A DNA stretch of 64,000 bases from Brachycybe producta (lineage: Eukaryota > Arthropoda > Diplopoda > Playtdesmida > Andrognathidae). Shown here one piece after another: positions 37,690-50,800 of this stretch. Where the stretch lies: contig JAUPFP010000106.1 of NCBI GenBank assembly GCA_036925085.1, positions 62,001 through 126,000 of the forward strand, in the 5' to 3' direction. Each line of letters opens with the position of its first letter. Positions within the stretch are counted from its first letter, which is position 1. The position numbers and the translations under genes were made by a program. Under the pieces are notes generated by a model. The model ran no database searches, was not told the origin of the DNA, and saw only the letters and a program-made list of their open reading frames with translations.

Positions 37690-38373
37690 CGGATTCCTTT
37701 TTGTTCAGATCGATGGTTGTTGGGTGGATAAATGTCATTATATACACAGCGTATTATGGAAGAACCATTACCACCACTTCTTCTTCTATTATTATTGTAA
37801 CCGTACGTTAGTTTTGATATGAAACACATAATAAATATACAGTAATTGTGTTGTATTGCAATCGTATGTGCGAGGCATTATACGGAGCGATGAGGTAGCA
37901 CAACTCAAAAGCCCAACTAGCAAAATTACAAATTAAGCTTAAAATTATTACATTCCAGCTATGTCAATGGGGATATGGTAGTACTGCAGTATAGTATATG
38001 CATTATCTACCAATCTGATCACTTCACTCATTTTCTGTAATGTTTTCAGTACCGTAAGATGTATCAACATAACCAGTGAGTGCATGGGCGCCCACACATA
38101 GGGACAAGATGGGGCGGTGCCGCCTTTCAAAAGCTATTTTTAATGTACAACATTTTTATTTTTGAAATTTGAAATAATGATGTAAAATAAAAATGTTGCG
38201 TAAGTTGGAGAACTGTTTTGCTTATTGTCCAAAAATAGTGACCAGCTGTGTTTAATGTTGGTCCATAAGGATAAAATAATAATTAATGAAAGTTTTGTTT
38301 CTGAAGTAGTGTGTAAATATTCCAGAGAAGCCCCTCGACTGAAACTACTTTTTAAGGATAAAAATAATAGTGG
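34334..38373. other. Gene-free stretch with simple repeats and FB1 fragments
   Basis: No exon recognised in about 4 kb. An FB1 left-arm fragment lies at 35650-35745 and a short right-arm piece at about 36485-36520. It also holds a CTA array at about 36992-37016 and a GT array at 37651-37682. A decayed hAT-like terminus (GGGCGCCCACACATAGGGAC) lies at about 38088-38107. Confidence 0.5.
37651..37682. repeat. (GT)n microsatellite
   Basis: About 16 uninterrupted TG units. Confidence 0.95.
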
Positions 38374-38494
38374 TGCCCAGCATTAGAATTTCTTTTCCTC
38401 CGCCCTTTTATGACGTCAGACCAAGTAACAAACCCAATTAGAAATTGATGACGTTCATAAAAGGGCTGAGCAAAAGAAATTCTAATGCTGGGCA
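38374..38494. repeat. 121 bp foldback, family FB3, copy 1
   Basis: TGCCCAGCATTAGAATTTCT at the left is exactly inverted at the right. A second internal inverted block is CCCTTTTATGACGTCA / TGACGTTCATAAAAGGG. An identical-length copy lies at 51609-51729. Confidence 0.85.
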
Positions 38495-38849
38495 CAGTTG
38501 CCCGTGATAAATTCTAGTTTAATTTTGCTACTATTATCCCCTCCCCTTTTTATATTTGAAAGAGAAAATGAGTTTTTCATTTTCTCTGGTGTGCACACAT
38601 GTGCGTCGTTTGTTCCTTTTTTACTCGTTTCATTTCAATTTCTGTCACCCCCTTTTCCCCCCTCCACGTTTCTCTCTCTCTCTCTCCCCCCTTCTACACT
38701 TTCCAACCTTTTCCCCTCTCCAAATTAATATCATGGGGTTCTTGGATGTGTGCAACATATTGTTGACCTTGAGAAAAAAGTGGTTCATTCATTTAAATTT
38801 ATATAAATTGTACAGCGTTAATCACTCACACACACACACAGACCTGGCT
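38374..38849 (-). mobile_element. Helitron-like element, copy 4, chimeric subfamily
   Basis: The part at 38600-38849 matches the 5' two-thirds of the standard element (GTGCGTCGTTTGTTCC to the CA block and CAGACCTGG). The standard hairpin-CTAG end is replaced by a different segment containing an 11 bp stem hairpin (AGAGAAAATGA-GTTTT-TCATTTTCTCT) and then a 121 bp foldback (38374-38494). The same replacement, in the same order, occurs at 51609-52083. This is therefore a subfamily, not a chance event. Confidence 0.65.
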
Positions 38850-39457
38850 TAATATATATATATAAAAATTATATATAACTAGAAATTAAGTTTTTTTTTA
38901 ATTAACGCCAAATGGCGAGGTTATGCAGTGCACAACTGCATGCGGCGGCCCTGGAAACAAATACATAAAATGTACAGAGAAATGTACGTTCAAGGGGGAA
39001 AAAAACCTTTCATTTTATACTTGGTAGATAATATAACATTGTGACATATTTTCAATCTTGTTTCGAATGGAAGCAGCTAATGGTAACAAATCTATTTATC
39101 TATTTGGCAATAATATATTACTGGTGTTTAGTTTCGTAATTCATTCAGCATGTAAATTGCAAATCGTAATAAAAGTTTCAAAACTTTCATCTTCAACTGT
39201 TTTCCTCAAGGTCTCAAAAACAATTTAATTTTATATTTTTTGTTCTCTTTGTTTTCTTCTTTTAATATGCTTTTAAAAGATGATATAAGTTGTCTAGTTT
39301 TCGAATTTATTGTTTTGACACAAATTGAGGATCAGCTCGTACTTTTTATGTATCCGCACAATTTTTTAAAGAAGAAACCCCAAAACAATGTTTCCTTTTT
39401 ATTTATATGATGATACGAAAATATTCTTTATATTATAAAAGCTCTAAAAATGCCTTA
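38850..39457. other. Gene-free stretch
   Basis: No exon recognised; AT-rich. A short GC-rich patch at 38915-38950 holds no frame. Confidence 0.55.
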
Positions 39458-39893
39458 AGCGGGAGACACACACATCGGAAATATCGGACAATCTCCCCAG
39501 AAAAGAAAAAGAAAACTAATATTCTTATCCGTCTTTATAATGGTGGCCACACATCAGAACAGAAATTAACATTGGAAAAAGGGGTGACGTCATCTGTTTT
39601 GAGAAAGTGGTCAAACCACCCTCACCCTTTACAACTGTAAAAATGACCTTTAGGCTTTGGGGCACAACCTTTCACCCCTCTCTTTATTAAAAAGTAAGGG
39701 GTTGATTTTATTAGGTGGTTTGAGCTGCTCTAATTGGTCAGAATATTAAAACAAGATTCTGTGCTAAGAAAAAGTTGAGCCAATCTCAACTTTTTTTTCT
39801 TACCAGAAAATCGGCCAGAATTTGAAATTCTTTCGAAAATTCTTTTCTGGTCTTATATTCTTGGCTGATTTTCCGTATGTGTGTCCTCTGCTT
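39458..39893. mobile_element. TA-flanked inverted-repeat element
   Basis: Left AGCGGGAGACACACACATCG and right CGTATGTGTGTCCTCTGCTT form imperfect terminal repeats between TA dinucleotides. Inner blocks CCAGAAAAGAA and TTCTTTTCTGG are also inverted. No transposase. Confidence 0.65.
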
Positions 39894-40356
39894 TACGAGT
39901 GCTCAACTGGCCCTAGAACTCCAAAAAAGCTTGGAAAAGCACAAGGATTCAAGAATTTTTAAAATTCGAAAAAATGGGTCAAAAACTTTTTCAAAAAACG
40001 GCCAAAAGTCGAAAAAGACTTAAACGCTCTAAAGCATACATGTGCAACGTACAGGCCGCACCTAGTCCCGCCCTGATTTTATCTGGCCCGTGAGGACTTC
40101 TCCAAATTTCACTGAATCTGGCCTGCCAGCATGTTTCCAGAACCTACCCCATTTTAGCAATAAAACAAGTAAACCAATCACTGTGACACTCTGCTGAATA
40201 TGACTTGATTTTTATTACTCTTCTATCTGATCTATCTTAAGCTTTACTTAATTTTGCTCATAAAGCGAACTTTTTAAAAAAATATATATTCGTTACAATA
40301 AACATCATATGGTATGGCCCGCGGATATATTTCAAATTCGCTATCCGGTCCACTAT

Positions 40357-40563
40357 AACTTGTTATTGTAGATATGAAATGAATAAATATTGAATGAGTT
40401 GTTTATGTTCACATTGATTCCTCTCTGAAATGGACAGTAACAATTATAAAGAGAGATCGATGTGTTTCATCCAGTTTCCTTTGTCCATTTACAAAGAGAG
40501 TAATCAATGTAATCATAAATAACTCATCTAATATTCATTCATTATATACAATAACAACAAGTT
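40357..40563. mobile_element. Foldback of 207 bp
   Basis: Left AACTTGTTATTGTA, ATGAATAAATATT, ATGAGTTGTTTATG and CACATTGATT are mirrored on the right by complements of the same words in reverse order. Arms are about 85 bp. It adjoins a region at 40045-40356 with TCTGGCCCGTGAGG/ATGGCCCGCGGA words typical of decayed hAT elements. Confidence 0.65.
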
Positions 40564-42151
40564 CTACGTTATAATTTATAAACGAATTTATATGATTTCT
40601 CTCTCTCTCTTTCTCTCTCTCTCTCTCCATTGTCGTCTATATTACAGACTGGGAGACATATTATTGGCATTGATGGATAAAAATATGTATCCTGAATGAT
40701 TCTAGTTGACCAAGTCACTTGGTCCTAGAACTTGAAAACACCCCTAAATTATTATTGTTTATATTCATATTATTGTAAATACAAGCAAGCATATAGTAAA
40801 GTGGAGCATGAAATTTAAATCAGAATGAGCTCAGAAAATCTTTTATAAGCGTCCAACCATAAAGATCACGTTCAAACAAAACGAAAAAAAAAAAAGAAAT
40901 TATGAACGTTTTGACATAGATGAACCCTCCCACAACCCCTTAAGTCCATATCCTCCTCCCCTCTCTATCTCTTTTACTTCAACTTTCCAAAGTTCTAAAA
41001 GACACTCCAAAAGATGAATATGAATATGTATTATGAAATATATGAATAAATATGTCTACATTCAATAGAAAATATTCTCGTAGTCAAGTGAAGAATACAC
41101 ACAACGTTGAAAAGTAATAACACTGGCTATTTTGAAGTATCCCCTCCACCTCTGCAATATTTCGTGCTAGAAATAAGTCAAATATTGTTGTTAATCTTGC
41201 ACAATTTCCTGCACACAAAGTCAGATGCCTGCGCAAGCACGCCTGTGTAGGTGAACCAGATGACAGTAGTGCACCGTGCACACACTCCGGTTCATTGCTA
41301 TAATGTATAAGTGCACACTTTATACACGCTCCGGTCGAGCTGCACAAGCTTGCCTGCGCAGGCATACCTGACAGGTTTACCAAAACGTGTGCATGTGGAC
41401 TTTTATTTCCCTCTGCCATAGGCCTATTTGGCTGCTAGCAGAGTACTAATTGTAATCCTAATTGTGTGTGGCGGCCCTAAACACTAAAGGGACGCCGTCC
41501 TATTGGCTGACAAAATGTAATTCCACAGTGGCAAGAACAACTTTCAGCCAGATAAATAGAATGGAATTATTTAAATTAGATAAATTCCTTTTTCAGTTGA
41601 TTTTTTTTTTCTACATGTGTGATCCAGCCATTAGTACGTTTTATTTAAGCATCATCTACCATTTACATGTATATGATATAATCTTAGAACTTGTACTGAC
41701 ACTCATTGCAAGCATTTGCTAAAGGCCATTTTCTAAGTTTTAAGATCTGTAAAAAAAAAGAACATTTACACTTAATGTTTATATCAACAATACATTAATA
41801 TGTCTATTTGATAATAATCAGCAGTAAAATTTCTATAATTACATTACAGTGTCCGACCTTTTATTACTGACGGGCCAATTGCTGCAATGTAATGCAACAG
41901 GTGAAGAAGGAACAAGAAGAGAGTCAACATTTCTAAAGCCGCAGGGGAAATTCACGTGAACCTCAACCTGAACCACCTGGCTCAGTGGAATATATTGCTT
42001 CTGCTGACAAAATTGATCAACATTGAAAATTATTGAACATTTTTTTACTAAAAAAAATATTTACAATGTAAATATTTTAACAGAAATATCTATTTTAGTA
42101 AGCAATAAAGGCCATTATTAGATTTATGAAATCTAAGGATCGCGTTTATGA
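40564..42151. other. Gene-free stretch
   Basis: A CT array lies at about 40599-40626. The more GC-rich block at 41200-41420 has internal inverted words (GCCTGCGCA, CTCCGG) and looks like a decayed foldback. The 111-codon minus frame across it has no recognised domain. Confidence 0.45.
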
Positions 42152-42505
42152 ATGGTTGTTTTATGAACTCTTGATTATTGTACCTTTCAAGAGAAAAATT
42201 ATGAGAAACTAGAAAGTGTTTTAGAAACTAGACGGGTAGCTCCATCACTTAAGAGTATTTTCATGTTAATATCTTTCAAAATAAACATTTTATACAGAAA
42301 AATTAGAAAATATCGTCTGCTTACAGTTGGGTGTCACAGAAAAAGCTTATTTTAAAAGATATCAACATGAAAATACCTTTAAACTGATTTGAACTACCGG
42401 TACCCTTCTAAGTTTCTAAAAACATTCAAGTTTCTCTTCCCTTTGCACCTGACTGAAACACCGAATAATCTTGACAGACATGTACGCTTTAAAACCAAAT
42501 TAAGA
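42152..42505. repeat. Family FB1 foldback, both arms
   Basis: The left arm has GAAACTAGAAAGTGTTTTAG, TTTTCATGTTAATATC and AATAAACATTTTATAC. The right arm has AAAAGCTTATTTTAAAAGAT, ATCAACATGAAAATAC and TTCTAAGTTTCTAAAAAC. Well preserved. Confidence 0.8.
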
Positions 42506-43637
42506 AGCGCATTTCCAAAAATATCAAATTAAGAATATGAAATCCTCATTAAAAACCAAATGGTTATTTGAGCCTTTTGTATATTATCTATAAGGAGACG
42601 TGCTCGCGTGTATGTGTTTCTATACCAAGGTTTTTGCTGTTGTTGTTGTTGTCGTTGTTGAGTAACTATCTGAATATTGGCCATTTAATAACTCCATAAA
42701 TAAAGTGAACTGTTGAACCGTGAACCACAAAATGGTTTTAGACCAAAGAATAAATAACACTGAGGTGACAAAGAAAGAAGCAGATGTTCCAACTTGGAAA
42801 GTAAAGTGATGAGGGGCACCATCACGCCCCAAGTACCAAAAAAAAAAACATCTTTAAGAGGACTTCTTCTTTCCTTATTGTACCTTTTGTTGTAAAAGGT
42901 CAGATCAACTTAAGAATACGGGTACCCGTGCACCGTGCAGACCCTTACCTATACTTTACAGAAATGACAGCAACCAACTGAGGGCCGCCACGTTGTCTAC
43001 ATTTTACCTGAGAGAAACACCTGCCAATCTTTGTATGTTCACGTACATAATGTATATTATGAATCTTCTCCCTCCCCTATCTTTCTAAACACCAGGTGAT
43101 CGAAAATGCAAACACCTGCCGTTGTTGTCCGTACAGAAACACGTTTTAAAGCACACGCGCGTTTACTGAGAAACAACAATTGACTGCAGCAATTATGATA
43201 ATAGTTGCAAAAAGAGGGAGAAGAAGAAGAAGAAGGAAGATTAAGATTAAAAAATAAGTAGACTGGGCTACAATACAAATTCGAATAGCAAACAAGGGTT
43301 TCATTTTTTAGAAACAACGGACTTTTAAATGTAGAATCATTAGACCAAAAAGTCTACTCTTTAAATTGAAGCCCTCTTGTTAAATTACTGTAAATAAAAA
43401 ACGAGAGAAAGAAAGAAAACGCAACTTACATAATTATGTAAAGAAAATTCTTACTCATGCATCAACATAATGATAAGAAGCAGATAATAACAAGTGTTTT
43501 CAACCATTCTAGTGTTAAATACAGTATATTTATATTTACAGGGTGGAATTACAGTTATCATGTTTGTTTTTTTAGAAAAAAAAAATACAAATAATTTTCA
43601 TTTTTTTTTTAATTTATAGACTTTTTAAGGAAAATCG
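42506..43637. other. Gene-free stretch
   Basis: No exon recognised. It contains a GTT array at about 42635-42658 and a GAAGAA run near 43218-43235. Confidence 0.5.
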
Positions 43638-43890
43638 TTGAGATGGTTTGGGCATGTAACTAGGGGAGTGAGGAGGATGAGCTGCTTAAGCAGGTGCTGG
43701 GGTCGGACCTGAGAGTTAAAAGGGGTAGAGGAAGGCCCAAACAAGCTTGGAATGTGGTGGTAAAACGGGATATGGTGGCATGTGGATTTCTCTGGAAGTT
43801 TGGCACAAAATCGAAAGGAGTGGAGAGATGGAACCGGTAAGGCCGAACCTGCATACTGCGGGAAGAGGTGCAGGAAATGATGATGATAGA
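43638..43890 (+). pseudogene. LINE 3' end relic
   Basis: The + strand encodes LRWFGHVTRG, then after a frame change EDELLKQVLG, RGRGRPKQAWNVVVKRDMVAC and, further on, VERWNR. This is the hallmark C-terminus of many LINE polyproteins (RWFGHV.R, then GRP...W, ..D, ..W). It ends in a short GATGATGAT tail, as LINE insertions often do. The reverse transcriptase and endonuclease are absent, so this is a 5'-truncated dead insertion. Confidence 0.75.
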
Positions 43891-45794
43891 AATGAGACTT
43901 TTTGGGTCAAATTACTTTTAAAAGTACTGTAATGAATTACAATTACTGAGTACATATGTAAAAATAATTAATTACAATTACCAGACTTAAAAAAAAAGAA
44001 ATTAATTACAATTGCTGATTTTTCTCAAAGTAATTTAATTACTTTTCAAAATAGATCTTTACTACATTTGAGTAGTAATTGTGCCCCTTTTTTATCAGGC
44101 GTTCACATTTGTCTGCAAATATGCAATTATATTTAGTTTATCATACATTATGGCGAGCGGAGCGAGTCATAAAAAACAGCTTTTTCTAATACCTTAACTT
44201 CAGAGAAGCCCAAATCATATTTCTGAGCGATCAAATAATCTTTGACTCATCAGGCATTTTACAAAAACAAATGTAATTGAAAAGCAATTGTAAAGTAATT
44301 AATTTCTAACAAAAATAATTACGATTAAAAATTACATGTTTTAAAAAATAATGCGGTAAATTACTAATTACTGAAAAAAAGTAATTTAATTACAGTAATT
44401 CATTGCTTTAGGCAAATTACTTCCCAGCCACAGCTTTTTATAAGCATTTAAGTATTTCAGATGACATTATTTATCAGAGGAACTAAAAAAAAAAAATAAA
44501 GGCTAGAAATCTTTTCAAGCCAAAAAAAAAAATTAATAATTTATCTTGAAGATCATTATTTGTGCAAATTACATTAAGCGGAAACTCAAATTGACACCTC
44601 CTCTATAGACTCATCAAAATTAATAAAGCAAAGTTAACAGCAATGAATACATATTATATTTATTTTTTAAAAGAGGAAAGAAAACGAACATATGTAAAGA
44701 GTTTTGTTTTGTTCAAAAAAGATTCCATTATTTGTTTCTTTTGTGTTGTTCTTCAACACATTTCTATTGTTTCAATATTTTTATTCTTTGAAAGTTCTCT
44801 CATTTTTTGAAGGAAAAAAAAAAGGAAATGGGAGTGATGTGTGTGTATGGGAGAGGGTGTGAGAAATTAAATGTCCCACAGAGAGAAAGATTGAAAGAGA
44901 TAGATAGAAAAACACAGACAATCTTTCATTACATTCATATATATTATATAGTAATAATAATAGTAATATTTAATAATAACCCCTCATATTCTTTTTGCTT
45001 AAGTACTAGAAATATGGGCTTCTAAAAAGAATCGACTTCCTGTCAATAAAGTTCATTAAACCTAGAGAAAAGATGTGAGACTTTGGAGAAAAAAAAACGC
45101 CTAATGAACAAAGATGTCAAGTCCTTTTATACCAACATATGAATAATATATAATACATCTCTATGATGATAATATAACAATGATACTTTGAGACATCTTT
45201 TTTTTTTTCTTCTTTCTTGTGACAATACTTGAGTGTTGTATAAATAAATGTATTTGCTTGATGTCTGTCGATTAGGCTATATGCAGATTAAGAGAAATAC
45301 ATGATGTTAAATTTACATGGTTCTGAGACTTTTAACGTCAAATAAATTCATCCATAAAGGAAACTACCAAAAAAAAACCTTTCTAAAAAGAAAGACAGAA
45401 GTTTTAAAAACTATTTATTATGCAAAATATAAGAAAAACCGGTGGCAAAACAATAAAGTTTAACATAATGAAACATGTTGAAGGTAGGACACCATTGCAA
45501 AAGTAAAAAAAAAAACATTCTACTGCTCACGGTTTGAACGTAGAGTCCACATAATTCATAAATGCTGAAACAAGAAAACCTCTATTATATTAATACGCTC
45601 ATATTTGAAACTAGCAGGTTCTCAATGTAAAAGTATGGCTCTCCATGACTGATAAACAGGTCTACAAAACCATAAGCCAGCAACTGTAAATGTTGGCCTT
45701 TTTAGTGACAAAGTTTCTTTGTTTTGACCGAAGTCAGCTTGATAAACAACCTTTTTGCAAATTATTTTGAGAAATAAAGGATGTTTTTAAGTAT
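43891..45794. other. Gene-free stretch
   Basis: No exon recognised. AT-rich tracts rich in TAATTACAATTAC words (43920-44040, 44270-44400) run in both orientations and look like a decayed foldback. Confidence 0.45.
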
Positions 45795-45990
45795 AAACTC
45801 TCCTGTTATTCTACCTGTCTGGAGCAAAATTAAGAGACTTGAAAGTGTTTTCGAAACTAAAGATTTAGCTCAATCATTTACGTGTAATTTCATCTTAATA
45901 TCGTTTAAAATAAGCTTATGTCAGTTTTAAAATGACACAACTTTAAGAATATGTAATTTTTTTTATTTTTCTCTATAAACTCAACAGGAC
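45795..45990. repeat. Family FB1, left arm only
   Basis: CTCCTGTTATTCTACCTGTCT, GAGACTTGAAAGTGTTTTCG, AATAAGCTTATGTCAGTTT and AATGACACAACTTTAAG match the FB1 left arm. The right arm is absent, and family D sequence follows directly. Confidence 0.65.
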
Positions 45991-47459
45991 TCAACTGGTC
46001 TCAGAATTCGCAAAAAGCTTAAAAAAGTAGAAAGATTCAAGAATTTTTAAAATTCGAAAAAAAAAATCAAAGTCTATAGAAACTGAAAGATATACAATAT
46101 ACAGGGTGTCCATGAAGCAATAGAAAAAGCATTTCAAGGTATGGAGCTGGGTCCAAATTTAATGGTCCCGTTCCAACATAAAAACATGCATACTAAACTG
46201 TCATTTTACATTAAAAATACGCAAACATTTTTAACGTGACTGAGTCTGGTCAAAAATGCCTTTTTTTGTGTTAATTTTACATGGAATGGACACATTTAGC
46301 ATTTTCATTCTGTCCTAACATCACTCATTCTAACACTAACATGGTCCATTCATGAATTATCAATAGGTATATGACCTGTGTAACATGTGTTTGTGTAAAA
46401 CCACTCAACTTTAACCACTATACCAAGAAATACAAATTGCATGAATTTGTGGTGAAGAAGATAAAAGAAAGTTACAAGCGGAGTCAAGACCCATAAAAAA
46501 GGATTTGTGGATAATAGGCACGTCTGTATGCAAAATAGAAATGCTAAAAAAATTATGCAAAAGAACAAAATCGCATCTGTTCTTTCCTTTTTTTTCATGT
46601 GTTTTTCAAAATTTATATTAGAAACCAGAAAAAAAAAACAAAAACATAAACACAAGTAAAGAAAATCTAATCGTAAAAGTACTCTTTTGTTGAACGTGAC
46701 TTGTTTCTGAACTTCCATTCAACTTTTTGACATACATGTTGACCCTGATGACCCCATGTTATTTATGAGACATAAGTATTTTAATACAGATTGAAGCGTG
46801 TTAAATTAGACTTAAAAAAAATCTTCTTCAATGGATGGATGGATGGATGGATGCCTCATTTAGAATTCAACTCTTGTCCACACTATTTTCGCTCTATTTC
46901 TCCTCCTCTCCATATAAGATATGTATAAAGTTGGCTGAATTCCACCCACTATTGCTCATGTTTCGATGAACAAACCCTTCAATTACCTATAAGGAGGCGG
47001 AGATGACCACTGGTCAAGCAGCAATGAAAGATCGATCACATCTCTTCTAATGTGACATTTCATGTACCCAAAACAAGTTTATCGATTTTTTTTTTTGAAG
47101 AGGATAAAAATTCAATTTCGACATGATTTTAAGCATTTTCGAAACATGTACAAAATGAATGTCCAAACTATTTAACAAATCTAAGAGTCACAAAACTTGA
47201 ACAGATTGCTTAATGATGCAATATTAACTTATTAATTAACAAGTATTGTTTAAAATGTTCTCCGAAGAGACTGGAATGAATGTTCAATTCAGAATCACAA
47301 TCTCTATATTCGTGTCCTTCATATTCCATCTCTACTAAAATCAATGTCGTAACCATAGGGGTTATTTATGGGTCCCCATGACCAGGGCCGTTCTTTAAGA
47401 GGGCCCAAAACGCATAAATATTTATAAAGTTTCTAAATTTTTAAAACATTATATTTTAT
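45991..47459. other. Gene-free stretch
   Basis: A family D fragment lies at 45990-46075. A terminus-like ACAGGGTGTCCATGAAG lies at about 46101-46117, and a GGAT array at about 46832-46852. Frames here have no domain. Confidence 0.45.
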
Positions 47460-47890
47460 AAATGATTTTCATGTCACACAATTTACAAGTTAAAATTATT
47501 AGAAAAGAATTTTGAATTTCAAAAATTACTTTGCAAGCAGCCAAGAAGAGATGTGACAGAGGGACAAAAGTTCAATTACAGCATGCAAAATACATTAAAT
47601 TTTGTCAAAACCCAAAGATACAAAGCCCAAATTACGGGTTTGTTCTGGAGCAGCTAAAATTAACGCATAATTGTCAGAACATTTAGAACCGCATAATACA
47701 AGTTTATTTTCATGCAGAAAATCTTCCACAAGAGAGTTCGGTTGTCTTACTGTCCTAGAAACAAATGGAATCTGTCCGTTCAAAATGTCTCTTAATTTTG
47801 TTAGAGCCGTCACCCTATATCCCTGCACAGTTTACGTGAAAGAAGGTTTAAGACAAGAACCTTCTATCATCCATTTAAAAAAATGTTAAG
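47460..47890 (-). repeat. Dispersed repeat family C, copy 2, with an open 77-codon frame
   Basis: The minus strand 47828-47595 is open. It reads TALTKLRDILNGQIPFVSRT, then RQPNSLVEDFLHENKLVLCG, then LAAPEQTRNLGFVSLGF. The same DNA, disrupted, is at 9430-9680, and its 3' part (GCATTTT...CTGCTTGCA) recurs at about 54705-54830. Because the sequence is dispersed I treat the frame as the 3' coding remnant of a mobile element, not a host gene. I do not recognise the protein family. Confidence 0.5.
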
Positions 47891-50800
47891 ACTAAAAACT
47901 GTCACACTCATTACTCTCATATTTGCCACAAACAAACCTAGCAGCCATATGTTGAACCATTTCAATATAATAAATTAACTTTGCAGTGTGAAGACTCCAC
48001 ACGGTGCAGCAATATTCTAGATGGGAATGTAACTACCTACCTATACCTACGGGGTACAGTACTTACAACGTGCACAGTAAAATAGCCCAATAGGAGCCCT
48101 GCCAAATAGTTCGGATCAGGGGCTCACATACCCTTGTTACAGCCCTAACTATAATCAATATTAAACTCAAAACATGCATATGCATATTAATGATTATGAA
48201 TAATGTAGGTAAATAGAAAGAAGAAAAAAAAAGCTAAAAAGTGAAATGTATGTTGGGCAATAATAATTTATGATTGTATAAGTAGTCCATATGTTATAAT
48301 TTGCAAACAACGCGAGATGAGTAATGGATTTTGATGGATAAAGGAGACAGACAAATAGACACAGATTGGAATCAAGAGAGAGAGAGAGAGAGAGAAAGAC
48401 ACAATCAATGTACACCAGTTGTGAATGACATCCACAAAATGTATTATTCCAAATGAGTTTCACTCTCACTAATAAAGTCTAATAAATAAAGCAACCAACT
48501 GATGCACACTACAACTGACTTAGTGAAGATTCGGAGGGAGTTAGGGGGAGGGGGGGATAAAGGGGACACAGTCAATTTACCATTTCGATTTTCACTTCAA
48601 ATAAAAGTTCCAGTCGATCTGATTTTGTTGTGCGTAACTGAAACATGGTTGAAATCTCCTCCTCTGTTCTCTCCCTTTTCCTTTCTGAAGCATATACTTT
48701 ATATTGAAGAATCTCTTGATGAAATCCTTGAGAATATGCTCAAATTATACATGGGTGATCACAAAAAGACATCCTTCATGTTTCTCTTCATTTTGCACCT
48801 GAAAAACAACAACAACAACAGAATAATCAAGAGTCTGAGAGGCGTTTACACTTTAAACCCACCATAAATAATATTAACAAATGTTTAATATAATTTTTTA
48901 AGGAACTTCTGTAATTATTGAATGTATTTAGGGTTTTTTTTTCCATTATCAAAACCAGTACAGTTAAGTGAGTTATTTCAAAATTTGTTCTCATGATCAC
49001 CCTGTAGATAGGGAGGAAGGGGGGATTCAAATTATGTGGGTGATGACAGGGGGGATTCGAAATCCAGATAGAATAATTCATAGGCCTTCATTAAACCAAC
49101 ATAATGAATAGTGAATATTTGATTTAATGGTGGTTTCAACACGCAGACAAGAGGAGATAGTTGAAAACTTGAAATGTAAAAGCAAAAGCTTGAATTTTAT
49201 ACATATATTATTGTCCCAATCCCTCTTACCAGACTTACCCCAAAACACAACCCTACCTAAAGAGTATGGGTCCTAATACATTCACTAACAACATACAATC
49301 ATAATCCTCACCTGACTTTCCTCCCTCAATCCAAACCCTCTTTCGTAATCATCATGCAAGAAGACTTCAATGATTCACCTCTACCAGCATTTTTATATAT
49401 ATTTTTATTTCATATGAAATGTTTTGAAGGAAATGAACACAAAATCAATGCGAATTTGTCCAGCAGCAGCAGATAAAATATTCAACAAGGAACGAATGAG
49501 AAAATGTAACAAAAAATATATAAGAAGAAGAAGAAGAAGACGACACTCTCTTTGAAAGTTCAGAAGAAAAACATGGGTTGATTTGGAAATCGATGGTAAT
49601 CTTATTCATTCATTGTTTGAGGCTCTCTTTAACTATATATTTCCAGATTTTTCAAAGAATCTTGTATGTAGCTTTACCATTTTTCTGCTTCTGGTTCAAT
49701 TTGATAACACACATACCTGCGTACATACCTTCAACATATTATTTTATAGTGCACTCACACAAACACAGTTTTTAATGGGATGCACACACATATATATATA
49801 TGCATGCAATCATAAAATAGACCTAAAAACTGGGTATGTTTGATGAGAAAAGAGCTTCCCATATACAGTATGATAATGTGATCATGATAATGATGATGAT
49901 GATGATGATGATGAGGTTGGCGCTTGAGATTAATCAACGCCCTAAAGGCGAAAAAGGAACACATTTAACAAGGGTGAAAAACTGAATCAAAAACTATAAT
50001 TATATTCCATATATTATATTGGAAGATAGTGGGTAATAAATGAGAGAGTGGAAACAGACAAAAAAAAAACAAAAGAAGAATGAAAATGAAGCTACTAGTT
50101 GAGAGCAAAATCATGTTTTTCGTTTCGTGAATAACCAAAGAATTAAGAGGGAGAGAGAGACAACACACACAAAATTGTGAATGCATTTCATTTTTGCTAG
50201 AAAAAACAATGACTTGGAAAAGTTTTATACTGGGTCAACAATTTTTTTTATCTATTCTTCCATCTAGGGTTTCGTAAGCCGATAGAAAAATACGCAACTA
50301 TAATAATAATTAGGAGCTCGGATTTTTATGCAATATCAATCAAATGTTTCTTCTCAAACTGTGACCGAAGGTCCAATTGTCAAGAAACAATCTCATTTAG
50401 AACAACCAACAATTGTGGGGTTTTTTTTTCAATCAAAAAACACTGATTAGAGGTTAGAACTCTAGATGCTAATTGAAAGTAACCAGACATCTAGCCTCTA
50501 ACCAGCCCCTTTTCATTAGAGAAAGCATAATTGCAGGTGCTTTATAATGATGATGATGATTACTTCACAGTTGGTACTTGAGCCACAAATTGCGAAACAT
50601 TTGCTTGATCTATTCCATAAAAATCCGAGCTCTAATAATAATAAGCTCAATATTATCTATCTTTGTATTAAGAATGTTAAAAAAAAAAGAACCTTAGAAA
50701 AACCGTTGATTAGAGTATGTATAGGCCTATATGCGTTATTTGTGTTTTGAGAGAAAAGATGAAAAGGGAAAAGATGAAAAAAAGCAGCACTTTAAATTCC

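Noticed and set aside
41084-41419. 111-codon minus frame with several cysteines and a GC-rich context
   Set aside because: Cysteine spacing is irregular, the DNA contains inverted words typical of a decayed foldback, and no splice signals or domain are evident.
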